Shown here: positions 27,848 through 35,509 of the stretch, piece by piece | Numbering within the stretch: the stretch's first letter is position 1 | How the letters are laid out: each line of letters begins with the position of its first letter | Origin: Tenacibaculum sp. 190130A14a | GTDB lineage: Bacteria > Bacteroidota > Bacteroidia > Flavobacteriales > Flavobacteriaceae | DNA: 64,000 nt | Direction of reading: 5' to 3' | NCBI RefSeq assembly: GCF_964048965.1 | Contig: NZ_OZ040189.1 | Span: 3,636,501 to 3,700,500 of the forward strand | Notes under the pieces: model-generated | Told to the model about the DNA's origin: nothing | Databases searched by the model: none | The model's input: only the letters and a program-made list of their open reading frames with translations | Translations under genes and position numbers: made by a program

Positions 27848-28336
27848 TTACATTCTCTGATAAGAAACGAAACTATAATCGTATTTATTTTTCTCATCTG
27901 CTTTAAAATCTTCACGAGAAACTTCTTTCCAAACAGTTGCATCTATTGCTGGAAAAAACACATCTGCTTCAAACGTTTCATGAACAATGGTAATATCTAA
28001 TTGATCTACCAATCCTTTATCCATTACTTGTTTATAAATCTGAGCTCCTCCAATAATAAAAACTTCCGAATCTTCTTTGGCTAATTCTAAAGCTTCCTCT
28101 ACAGAATTAGCGACCAAACATCCATCTACAAAATAATCATTGTTTCTCGTTATGATTACCGTAGTTCTATTAGGCAAAGGCTTCCCTATACTTTCATAAG
28201 TATTTCGACCCATTAAAATATGATGCCCTGAGGTAACCTTTTTAAAACGTTTTAAATCGGCAGGTAAATGCCATATTAGGTCATTATCTTTTCCTAAAGC
28301 ATTATTTTTTGCAATAGCTGCAATCAGTGTAATCAT
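27848..28336 (-). CDS. folA: dihydrofolate reductase
   Basis: A 162-residue DHFR (MITLIAAIAKNNALGKDNDL) reducing dihydrofolate to tetrahydrofolate with NADPH. The Met20-like loop contains LIWHLPADLKRFKK, the NADPH site GRNTYESIG, and FIIGGAQIYKQ the second cofactor loop. Its ATG overlaps the stop of the DinB gene by one base (TAATG), so the two are translationally coupled. Thymidylate synthase lies 700 bases upstream on the same strand, linking both halves of the thymidylate cycle. Confidence 0.96.
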   Translation of the reverse strand: MITLIAAIAKNNALGKDNDLIWHLPADLKRFKKVTSGHHILMGRNTYESIGKPLPNRTTVIITRNNDYFVDGCLVANSVEEALELAKEDSEVFIIGGAQIYKQVMDKGLVDQLDITIVHETFEADVFFPAIDATVWKEVSREDFKADEKNKYDYSFVSYQRM

Positions 28337-28797
28337 TATCTTAGGATTTGTTGTGCATGATGATTAAAGTGCCCAATATAATCATCTAACATTTCTTGAA
28401 AGGAATAAATCTCTACTTTTTCTATTTCTTTGGAAACATTTATCGATGCTTCGAATTTATCTTCCGGAAAATTATGCCAAACATGTGCAATCTGGGTGTT
28501 TAAACTTTTCCATAAAGTAACTATTTCAGCTATAGAAACTTGTTGCCAATGTTGTGCCGCAACCCATTCATTTTGATGATACACCACATGTGGTATTTCC
28601 TGATACTGAACTCGAATATAGCGTTGTAAATTGTTAAGAGCTGAATCTACTAAATGTCCTAAAATTTCCTTTTTACTCCATTTACCAGCTTCTTTTACGT
28701 TCCAATCAGCCTCAGAAAGAACCGATATTCTCTTTGGGAAAGTCTCTAATACTTCTTCTAAAGCAACAATATGTTTTGTTACATATTCTTTACCCAT
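28336..28797 (-). CDS. DinB family protein
   Basis: A 153-residue four-helix protein of the DinB/YfiT-like superfamily. The metal-binding histidines appear in KEILGHLVDSALNN (about His47) and YIGHFNHHAQQIL near the C-terminus. Members act as thiol-dependent S-transferases or metal-dependent enzymes; the substrate is unknown. It overlaps the small gene upstream by 19 bases and the folA start by one base, so the three form one operon. Confidence 0.87.
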   Translation of the reverse strand: MGKEYVTKHIVALEEVLETFPKRISVLSEADWNVKEAGKWSKKEILGHLVDSALNNLQRYIRVQYQEIPHVVYHQNEWVAAQHWQQVSIAEIVTLWKSLNTQIAHVWHNFPEDKFEASINVSKEIEKVEIYSFQEMLDDYIGHFNHHAQQILR

Positions 28798-28961
28798 TCT
28801 TTTATATATCCGTTGAAATCTTCTTTTTGTGTCACTTTATTCACGGCATCAACTTCCAAATTATTAATGATTGTTTTAATGGCCTCAAGCACATTTTCAT
28901 CATCAATTTTTTCAATCTTATCGTAAATCTCTTCTTTTATTAAATCTATTGAGGCTGTCAT
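28779..28961 (-). CDS. small hypothetical protein, antitoxin-like helical pattern
   Basis: A 60-residue acidic helical protein (MTASIDLIKEEIYDKIEKID, then NVLEAIKTIINNLE) leading the DinB-folA unit. It overlaps the DinB start by 19 bases. Its N-terminal helix pattern resembles small Bacteroidota addiction-module-type proteins, but no toxin gene is next to it. A TAACTTTG promoter motif lies 53 bases upstream, so it is at least transcribed. I treat it as probably real, with function unknown. Confidence 0.58.
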   Translation of the reverse strand: MTASIDLIKEEIYDKIEKIDDENVLEAIKTIINNLEVDAVNKVTQKEDFNGYIKEWVKNM

Positions 28962-29014
28962 AATATTGGTTATTAGCTATTGAAACACTAATTTACTAAC
29001 AAAACAACAAAACT

Positions 29015-29022
29015 CAAAGTTA
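29015..29022 (-). promoter_or_regulatory. -7 promoter element for the small ORF-DinB-folA operon
   Basis: TAACTTTG on the minus strand, 53 bases upstream of the 28961 start. Confidence 0.4.
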
Positions 29023-29045
29023 GATTTATCTAAAAGTACGTTAAA

Positions 29046-29870
29046 TTATACTGCTACGACACCTTTGATATGTGGATGCGGATTATAATCAATCAATTCG
29101 AAATCATTAAATGTGAAGTCTTCTATATTTTTAATTTCTGGATTGATCTTCATCTTTGGTAATGGTCTTGGCTCACGAGATAATTGCAATTCTAACTGCT
29201 CCATATGATTATTATAAATATGTGCATCTCCAAACGTGTGAATAAACTCTCCTACTTCATAACCACATACCTGAGCAATCATCATTGTAAACAATGCATA
29301 ACTTGCAATATTAAAAGGAACTCCTAAAAAGATATCAGCACTACGTTGATACAATTGACAAGACAACTTCCCATCTGCTACATAAAACTGAAAGAAAGCA
29401 TGACATGGAGGCAATGCAGCTTTTCCATTGGCTACATTTTCTGAAAAAGAAACCGAAGTATCTGGCAACACAGAAGGATTCCAAGCTGACACTAACATTC
29501 TACGACTATTTGGATTCTTTTTCAAGGTTTCTATCACCTCTTTCAACTGATCTATCTCGTCACTGTTCCAATTACGCCATTGATGACCGTACACAGGACC
29601 TAAATCACCATTCTCATCGGCCCATTCATTCCATATACGTACACCATTTTCTTGTAAATACTTGATATTGGTATCCCCTTTAATAAACCACAACAATTCA
29701 TAAATAATCGATTTCAAGTGCAGTTTTTTGGTAGTTACCATTGGGAAACCTTCGTTTAAATCAAATCGCATCTGATACCCAAAAACACTTTTAGTACCCG
29801 TACCTGTTCTATCTCCTTTTTCGTTTCCGCTCTCTAATACATGTTTTACTAAATCGTGATATTGCTTCAT
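29046..29870 (-). CDS. thyA: thymidylate synthase
   Basis: A 274-residue ThyA converting dUMP and methylene-THF to dTMP and DHF. The catalytic cysteine is in [13 protein letters not shown]. The phosphate-binding arginines appear in [18 protein letters not shown] and [11 protein letters not shown], and the substrate loop is [20 protein letters not shown] take the ATG at 29870 ([13 protein letters not shown]), the usual N-terminus, rather than an upstream in-frame codon at 29894 that lies beside the preceding terminator. It pairs functionally with folA downstream. Confidence 0.96.
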   Translation of the reverse strand: MKQYHDLVKHVLESGNEKGDRTGTGTKSVFGYQMRFDLNEGFPMVTTKKLHLKSIIYELLWFIKGDTNIKYLQENGVRIWNEWADENGDLGPVYGHQWRNWNSDEIDQLKEVIETLKKNPNSRRMLVSAWNPSVLPDTSVSFSENVANGKAALPPCHAFFQFYVADGKLSCQLYQRSADIFLGVPFNIASYALFTMMIAQVCGYEVGEFIHTFGDAHIYNNHMEQLELQLSREPRPLPKMKINPEIKNIEDFTFNDFELIDYNPHPHIKGVVAV

Positions 29871-29900
29871 TTTTTCCCCTTTTGATTTTTCCAAAAATAA

Positions 29901-29931
29901 AAAAGCTCCAACATAAAATGTTCGAGCTTTT
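29901..29931 (-). terminator. intrinsic terminator between the nucleoside transporter gene and thyA
   Basis: AAAAGCTC (29901-29908) and GAGCTTTT (29924-29931) form the stem, with inner AACAT/ATGTT pairing; on the minus strand it is followed by TTTTATTTTT. Confidence 0.72.
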
Positions 29932-29980
29932 CAAAATAATATTAATAAGTTATTAACTATCTGTTTGTTCTAGAAATTTA

Positions 29981-31708
29981 CTATCCGATGATCATTCCTG
30001 CGATAGTAGCTGACATTAATGAAGCAATTGTACCTCCAATTAATGCTTTCATACCAAACTCCGATAATGTTTTACGTTGCCCTGGAGCTAATGAACCAAT
30101 TCCTCCAATTTGAATACCAATAGAAGCAAAATTTGCAAATCCACATAGCATATAGGTTGCCATGATAACAGATTTATTATATGTTAAATGTGTTGCAGAT
30201 GCCACGTTCTTTAATTCGGCTAATTGGATATATCCCACAAACTCACTTGCTGCTAATTTGATTCCTAATAATTGTCCCATTAAGGCCATATCTTCACTAG
30301 GCACACCAATTAACCACATTAATGGTGCGAATATATATCCTAAAATCGCCTCTAATGAAAACTTAGGATACGGTGTGTTTGCTGCCATCCATTCATTTAA
30401 TGTTGTAATATCTCCTATCCAACCTAAAATTCCATTTAACATAGCTATAAAAGCAATAAACACTAATAACATTGCAGCTACATTCATTGCTAAGTTTAAT
30501 CCTTCTGTAGTTCCGTTAGCAATTGCATCTAAAATATTAGAACCTATTTTTTCTGAAGATACTTTTACATCGGTATTTACTTCTTCTGTTTGTGGATATA
30601 AGATTTTAGAAATAATAATAGCTCCAGGTGCTGCCATTACTGAGGCTGCTAATAAGTGTTTTGCATATAATAAACGTAAGGCTTCATCATCTCCTCCTAA
30701 GAATCCGATATAGGCTGCTAATACTGCCCCAGCAACCGTTGCCATTCCTCCAATCATTACTAATAAGATTTCAGAACGATTCATTTTTTCTAAGTAGGCC
30801 TTAATCAATAAAGGCGCTTCTGTTTGTCCTAAGAAAATATTTCCTGCCACTGATAAACTTTCTGCTCCTGAAATTTTTAGACTCTTCGATAATAACCAAG
30901 CTAATCCTTTTACAACCTTTTGGATTAGTCCTAAGTAGAATAACAATGAAGTTAAGGCTGAGAAAAATATAATCGTAGGTAAAACCTGAAATGCAAAAAT
31001 AAATCCAAACGAATCCATATCTGCTACTAATCCGCTAAATAAAAATTCACTTCCCGCTCTTGTAAAATCTAGTACACTTACAAAAATACTTCCTACAAAT
31101 TCAAAGGCTTTTTGTACAAAAGGTACTTTTAAAACTCCAACAGCAATTAACAACTGAAATCCTAAACCTAAACCAACTGTCTTCCAATCAACCCCTCTTC
31201 TATTAGAGCTAAATAAAAATGCAATTACAATTAAAGAAGCCATCCCTAAAACCCCTCTTAAAAAGCTATTTAGAGAAAAATCTTCACTAGGTTTAATCCC
31301 TGTTGCTTTTGGTTCTTCTTTAACTTCTGCTACTTCCGCCTTTTGCTCCGCAGCAACAGGTACGTTCTCAGTAGCAAATGAATACACCACATTATTCTCT
31401 GCTATTGTTAGTTTATCTTCAGATAGCTCAACAATATTATAATAACGAACCGTATCTTTTGGTTGTTTATAATTAAAAATTAATAAATTGTTTTGTCGGA
31501 TATAGTTTCCTGAAGCTTGTAGATTCTCTTTCGCTTCTAATGTGTAGTTAAAGTTACCTTCTGATAAGGTAAAAACATCATTCGGGTTGATTTGAAATAA
31601 TTCATTTCCGTTTGAAGTAATTGATGAAAAATTCCACTTTTTTTCTATGCTTTGTCCAAAAATTGTTACAGATGCGCAAAGCACAATAAGCGTAAATAAT
31701 TTCTTCAT
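29981..31708 (-). CDS. concentrative nucleoside transporter (NupC/CNT) with extra N-terminal exported domain
   Basis: A 575-residue protein in two parts. Residues 1-19 are a signal peptide (ASVTIFGQ), followed by a lipocalin-like beta domain (about 20-115: KKWNFSSITSNGNELFQI, then NYIRQNNLLIFNY) and a linker of Glu/Lys/Ala. From about residue 145 a standard CNT core follows, with GRRGVDWKTVGLGLG-type start, GNIFLGQTEAPLLIKAYL (the nucleoside-binding motif) and a C-terminal GFANFASIGIQIGGIGSLAP. CNT proteins import nucleosides with Na+ or H+. The extra domain faces the periplasm and might aid capture; that is inference. It lies 18 bases after the bifunctional nuclease gene. Confidence 0.88.
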   Translation of the reverse strand: MKKLFTLIVLCASVTIFGQSIEKKWNFSSITSNGNELFQINPNDVFTLSEGNFNYTLEAKENLQASGNYIRQNNLLIFNYKQPKDTVRYYNIVELSEDKLTIAENNVVYSFATENVPVAAEQKAEVAEVKEEPKATGIKPSEDFSLNSFLRGVLGMASLIVIAFLFSSNRRGVDWKTVGLGLGFQLLIAVGVLKVPFVQKAFEFVGSIFVSVLDFTRAGSEFLFSGLVADMDSFGFIFAFQVLPTIIFFSALTSLLFYLGLIQKVVKGLAWLLSKSLKISGAESLSVAGNIFLGQTEAPLLIKAYLEKMNRSEILLVMIGGMATVAGAVLAAYIGFLGGDDEALRLLYAKHLLAASVMAAPGAIIISKILYPQTEEVNTDVKVSSEKIGSNILDAIANGTTEGLNLAMNVAAMLLVFIAFIAMLNGILGWIGDITTLNEWMAANTPYPKFSLEAILGYIFAPLMWLIGVPSEDMALMGQLLGIKLAASEFVGYIQLAELKNVASATHLTYNKSVIMATYMLCGFANFASIGIQIGGIGSLAPGQRKTLSEFGMKALIGGTIASLMSATIAGMIIG

Positions 31709-31726
31709 TTTAAAAAATTTAAATTG

Positions 31727-32335
31727 TTAAGAACGTTTGCTAATTTCGTCGCGAATTTTAGCTGCTAATTCATAGTTTTCATTTGCAACTGCCTCATCTA
31801 GTTGCTCATGCAATTCCTTTATTGATAAATTTGAAAACCCTCCTTTTTCCTCTAGGCTTTCTTCTAAATCAATCTCATATTCATCTTCTTCTAACTCATC
31901 TTCAAATTCAAGCTCTTCTTCCATTTTTAAATAAATACCTGCTTTATCTAAAATGTTTTCATAGGTATAAATAGGCGCTTGAAAACGTACTGCTAATGCA
32001 ATGGCATCAGAAGTTCTTGTATCTATGGTCTCTTCAACTCCGTCTCTTTCACATACTAAGCTTGAAAAGAATACACCATCTACCAATTTATGAATGATTA
32101 CCTGCTTGATTTTAATCACAAAACGATCAGCAAAAGTTTTAAACAAATCATGAGTTAAGGGTCTCGGTGGTCTGATCTCCTTTTCCAAAGCGATTGCTAT
32201 TGACTGTGCTTCAAATGCACCAATAATTATAGGTAAAGTTCTTTTACCTCCTATTTCGCTCAATACCAAAGCGTACGCTCCGCTTTGCGTTTGACTATAC
32301 GAAATACCCTTAATAGTTAGTTGTATTAAACTCAT
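31727..32335 (-). CDS. bifunctional nuclease (DUF151) family protein with UVR motif
   Basis: A 202-residue protein. The DUF151/bifunctional nuclease domain spans residues 1-130 (LPIIIGAFEAQSIAIALE, RPLTHDLFKTF, RTSDAIALAVRFQAPIYT). A very acidic linker follows (about 138-160), then a C-terminal UVR-type helix hairpin (LHEQLDEAVANENYELAAKI), as in UvrB/UvrC. Family members have been reported to degrade DNA or RNA; the role here is uncertain. It leads a unit with the nucleoside transporter. A strong hairpin lies only 25 bases before its start. Confidence 0.88.
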   Translation of the reverse strand: MSLIQLTIKGISYSQTQSGAYALVLSEIGGKRTLPIIIGAFEAQSIAIALEKEIRPPRPLTHDLFKTFADRFVIKIKQVIIHKLVDGVFFSSLVCERDGVEETIDTRTSDAIALAVRFQAPIYTYENILDKAGIYLKMEEELEFEDELEEDEYEIDLEESLEEKGGFSNLSIKELHEQLDEAVANENYELAAKIRDEISKRS

Positions 32336-32359
32336 TTATCAGTCTTCATAAAAGAAAAA

Positions 32360-32399
32360 GGCTGTCTAATTTTAGGGTTTTCCTGATAATTAGACAGCC
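32360..32399 (-). terminator. strong intrinsic terminator after etfA, close before the nuclease gene
   Basis: GGCTGTCTAATT (32360-32371) and AATTAGACAGCC (32388-32399) give a 12-bp stem with a 16-base loop. The minus strand continues TTTTTCTTTT; the plus strand also has a T-run. Confidence 0.82.
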
Positions 32400-32477
32400 C
32401 TTTTTTGCGGGCACAATTTACTAAAAATTATGAGTCGACATCTTAATTTTCTAAAAAGAAAATTCTGCCCTAAAAAA

Positions 32478-33431
32478 TTATGCTTGTTTAAAGGCCTTTA
32501 ATTTTTCGATTAATTGTGGAACAACTTCAAAAGCATCACCAACAATACCATAATCTGCTGCCTTAAAGAAAGGTGCTTCTGGGTCATTATTGATTACAAC
32601 TTTTACTTTCGAAGCATTCACTCCAGCTAAATGCTGAATTGCTCCTGAAATCCCTATTGCAATATATAAGTTAGATGCTACTGGCTTACCAGTTTGCCCA
32701 ACGTGCTCGCTATGAGGTCTCCATCCTAAATCAGACACTGGCTTAGAACATGCAGTTGCAGCTCCTAAAACATCTGCTAACTCCTCTACCATTCCCCAGT
32801 TCTCTGGTCCTTTTAATCCACGTCCAGCTGAAACTACTACATCAGCATCTGCAATAGTAACTTTTCCTGTTGCTCTACTAATGCTTTCAGACTTTACTCC
32901 TAAACCTGGTAAAGAAGCTTCAAAACTTTCAGCTGCTCCAGACACTGGGTTCTCATGAACTCCAAATGAGTTTTTAGCTACTCCAACTACTTTCTTTTCA
33001 GTTGAAATTTCAGTATTGTTAAACCCTTTGTTAGAAAACGCTTTTCTCTTCACTACAAATGGACTCGTACTACTTGGTAACGCTACTGCATTTGATGCAT
33101 AACCTGCATCTAATCCAACAGCTACTAGAGGACCAACAGATAATCCATCAATACTTGAATCTACAACAACTACCTCAGCTCCATTGGCTTCAGCTACTTG
33201 CTTAATAATAGCAGCATACGCTTTCGCTTCAAAAGAACCTAAGTCATTTTTAACCTCTACTACTTTTTCAGCACCATACGTGTATAATTCAGAAGCATCA
33301 CCACCATTGATTGATAAAACAACCATATTGCTTCCCATTTGCTCTGCTACTTTCTTTCCGTATGAAACTACTTCAAAAGCAGTTTTCTTGAATTTTCCTT
33401 CCGATGAATCGGCAAAAACTAATACAGACAT
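32478..33431 (-). CDS. etfA: electron transfer flavoprotein subunit alpha
   Basis: A 317-residue EtfA. The N-terminal ETF domain is followed by the FAD-binding C-terminal domain: GRGLKGPENWGMVEELADV, then SDLGWRPHSEHVGQTGK, ISGAIQHLAG and NNDPEAPFFKAADYGIVGD. With EtfB it carries electrons from acyl-CoA and other dehydrogenases to the ETF:quinone oxidoreductase. It follows etfB after 58 bases on the same strand, and a terminator follows it. Confidence 0.96.
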   Translation of the reverse strand: MSVLVFADSSEGKFKKTAFEVVSYGKKVAEQMGSNMVVLSINGGDASELYTYGAEKVVEVKNDLGSFEAKAYAAIIKQVAEANGAEVVVVDSSIDGLSVGPLVAVGLDAGYASNAVALPSSTSPFVVKRKAFSNKGFNNTEISTEKKVVGVAKNSFGVHENPVSGAAESFEASLPGLGVKSESISRATGKVTIADADVVVSAGRGLKGPENWGMVEELADVLGAATACSKPVSDLGWRPHSEHVGQTGKPVASNLYIAIGISGAIQHLAGVNASKVKVVINNDPEAPFFKAADYGIVGDAFEVVPQLIEKLKAFKQA

Positions 33432-33489
33432 ATTTTAATATTTTTTGACTTTAGAAATAAGATTTCTAAAAAGTGATTTTTAATTTTAA

Positions 33490-34230
33490 TTAAATTGCTT
33501 TTGCTTCGTTATGTAATAAGTTGATTAAATCATCAACATTATCAACTAACTTAACAGCTCCTTTTGCTGCAGGCTTCTCAAAATTTTGAGTTGACGATGC
33601 AGATGCAGCTCCTGAAGCTTCAACAACATTCAATGGCTTCTTACGAGCCATCATAATTCCACGCATGTTAGGAATACGTAAATCTTTTTCTTCTACGATT
33701 CCTTTTTGACCTGCTACTACCATTGGTAAAGAAGAAGATAATTTTTCTTCACCACCATCAATTTCTCTATCTAAAGTTACATTCGTTCCTTCAACTTCCA
33801 TTCCAACACAAGCATTCACAAAGTTGAAATCTAATAATGAAGCTAACATTCCTGGAACCATTTGACCATTATAATCTGCAGATTCTTTTCCTGCCAATAC
33901 TAAATCAAACCCTCCATCTTTAACAACTGCTGCTAATTCTTTCGCTACTAACATTCCGTCTGTTGGATTTGTATTTACTCGAATTGCATTATCTGCTCCA
34001 ATTGCCAATGCCTTACGCAAAGTTGGTTCTGTTTCAGCTCCTCCTACATTTACTACTGTTACTGAAGCTCCTTGCTTTTCTTTAAACCACATTGCTCTCG
34101 TTAATACAAACTCGTCATAAGGATTAATTACAAACTGCACTCCGTTTGTATCAAACTTAGTATCATTATCTGTAAAATTAATTTTTGAAGTGGTATCAGG
34201 CACGTGACTGATACAAACTAATATTTTCAT
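33490..34230 (-). CDS. etfB: electron transfer flavoprotein subunit beta
   Basis: A 246-residue EtfB with the family opening MKILVCISHVPDTTSKINF, the AMP-binding region LAGKESADYNGQMVPGMLAS, and the recognition-loop sequence RIPNMRGIMMARKKPL (the latter contacts partner dehydrogenases). It forms the heterodimer with EtfA encoded directly downstream. A perfect palindrome lies 56-81 bases upstream of its start codon, overlapping the expected -33 position, suggesting control by a dimeric repressor. Confidence 0.96.
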   Translation of the reverse strand: MKILVCISHVPDTTSKINFTDNDTKFDTNGVQFVINPYDEFVLTRAMWFKEKQGASVTVVNVGGAETEPTLRKALAIGADNAIRVNTNPTDGMLVAKELAAVVKDGGFDLVLAGKESADYNGQMVPGMLASLLDFNFVNACVGMEVEGTNVTLDREIDGGEEKLSSSLPMVVAGQKGIVEEKDLRIPNMRGIMMARKKPLNVVEASGAASASSTQNFEKPAAKGAVKLVDNVDDLINLLHNEAKAI

Positions 34231-34265
34231 ATATCGTTGTTTTTAAGAAACTTAATTTTGAGCGA

Positions 34266-34273
34266 CGAAGTTA
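34266..34273 (-). promoter_or_regulatory. candidate -7 element for etfBA
   Basis: The minus strand reads TAACTTCG, one mismatch from TAnnTTTG, 35 bases upstream of the etfB ATG and just downstream of the palindrome. Confidence 0.3.
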
Positions 34274-34285
34274 CACTTTTTTTTT

Positions 34286-34311
34286 AATTTATTATGCGTG
34301 CATAATAAATT
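34286..34311. promoter_or_regulatory. perfect 12-bp-arm palindrome, candidate repressor operator
   Basis: AATTTATTATGC and GCATAATAAATT are exact inverted repeats separated by GT. It overlaps the expected -33 position of the etfBA promoter and lies 142 bases before the E1-beta start on the other strand. Without a T-run pattern matching either gene end, an operator is more likely than a terminator. The size fits a TetR-like dimer; no regulator gene is adjacent. Confidence 0.6.
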
Positions 34312-34413
34312 TTTTACGCTCTTTTTTACTCTTTGTAAAAGTAATCATTATAAAAGGAATATAATATATAAGTTAAAGCAATTTATCTGCTTTAAAAAAT
34401 AAACAAAATTGTT

Positions 34414-34421
34414 TACTTTTG
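34414..34421 (+). promoter_or_regulatory. -7 promoter element for the E1-beta gene
   Basis: TACTTTTG followed by C, an exact TAnnTTTGC match, ending 31 bases before the ATG at 34453. Confidence 0.55.
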
Positions 34422-34452
34422 CACTCTTGATGAACAACTACTTATAAAACGT

Positions 34453-35433
34453 ATGAAAACAGTACAATTTAGAGAAGCTATCTGCGAAGCGATGAGCGAA
34501 GAAATGCGCAGAGATGAAAGCATATATTTAATGGGAGAAGAAGTTGCCGAATACAACGGTGCTTATAAGGCTTCAAAAGGAATGTTAGATGAGTTTGGTG
34601 CGAAACGAGTTATAGATACCCCTATTGCTGAATTAGGTTTTGGTGGTATTGCGGTTGGTTCTGCGATGAATGGTAACAGACCTATTGTTGAATATATGAC
34701 CTTTAATTTCTCTTTAGTTGGTATTGACCAAATTATAAACAACGCGGCAAAAATCCGTCAAATGAGTGGTGGACAGTTTAATTGCCCAATCGTTTTTAGA
34801 GGTCCTACTGCTTCTGCTGGTCAATTAGCGGCAACGCACTCACAAGCTTTTGAAAGCTGGTATGCTAACTGTCCAGGATTAAAAGTGATTGTTCCTTCCA
34901 ATCCATATGACGCAAAAGGATTATTAAAAGCTGCTATTAGAGATGACGATCCGGTTATTTTCATGGAGTCTGAGCAAATGTATGGTGATAAGATGGAAAT
35001 TCCTGAAGGAGAATACATCATCCCAATCGGTGTAGCAGATATTAAAAGAGAAGGTTCAGATGTTACTGTAGTTTCTTTCGGAAAAATCATCAAAGAAGCT
35101 TATAAAGCAGCTGATGAACTAGCGAAAGAAGGTATTTCTATTGAAGTAATCGATTTACGTACAGTTAGACCAATGGATCATAAAACAATTTTAGAATCTG
35201 TTAAGAAAACTAATCGTTTAGTAATCTTAGAAGAAGCTTGGCCATTTGGAAGTGTTTCTTCTGAAATTACATTTAGAGTACAAGATGAAGCATTTGATTA
35301 TTTAGATGCACCTATTAAAAGAATTACAACATCTGATACTCCAGCACCATATTCTCCTGCATTGTTAGAGAAATGGTTACCAAACGCCAATGACGTAATA
35401 CAAGCTGTTAAAGATGTTATGTACATCAAATAA
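34453..35433 (+). CDS. pdhB: pyruvate/2-oxo acid dehydrogenase E1 component subunit beta
   Basis: A 326-residue E1-beta transketolase-like subunit beginning MKTVQFREAICEAMSEEMRRD. It contains the ThDP-pocket residues ELGFGGIAVGSAMNG, EYMTFNF and the HSQAFESWYANCPG segment conserved in E1-beta chains. The C-terminal transketolase-C domain starts near residue 200 (VTVVSFGKI). With an E1-alpha and E2 it decarboxylates pyruvate (or a branched 2-oxo acid) for acetyl-CoA formation. The alpha and E2 genes are not in the window. I prefer pyruvate on family resemblance. Confidence 0.9.
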   Translation: MKTVQFREAICEAMSEEMRRDESIYLMGEEVAEYNGAYKASKGMLDEFGAKRVIDTPIAELGFGGIAVGSAMNGNRPIVEYMTFNFSLVGIDQIINNAAKIRQMSGGQFNCPIVFRGPTASAGQLAATHSQAFESWYANCPGLKVIVPSNPYDAKGLLKAAIRDDDPVIFMESEQMYGDKMEIPEGEYIIPIGVADIKREGSDVTVVSFGKIIKEAYKAADELAKEGISIEVIDLRTVRPMDHKTILESVKKTNRLVILEEAWPFGSVSSEITFRVQDEAFDYLDAPIKRITTSDTPAPYSPALLEKWLPNANDVIQAVKDVMYIK

Positions 35434-35457
35434 GAGGTATAACAAAAAAAATAACTA

Positions 35458-35494
35458 CAAAATCCTTTCTATTTTATTAGTAGAAAGGATTTTG
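35458..35494. terminator. 14-bp perfect hairpin after the E1-beta gene
   Basis: CAAAATCCTTTCTA (35458-35471) and TAGAAAGGATTTTG (35481-35494) pair perfectly around a 9-base loop. The T-run is contained in the arm (ATTTTG). It ends 15 bases before the next ATG. Confidence 0.6.
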
Positions 35495-35509
35495 GCATAA
35501 GAAAAAGTA

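Noticed and set aside
30162..30713. 183-residue open frame on the plus strand opposite the nucleoside transporter
   Set aside because: Mirror of hydrophobic helices; no RBS or promoter and no recognisable motifs.
34286..34311. Palindrome as a transcription terminator
   Set aside because: It is in a divergent promoter region with no gene ending there.
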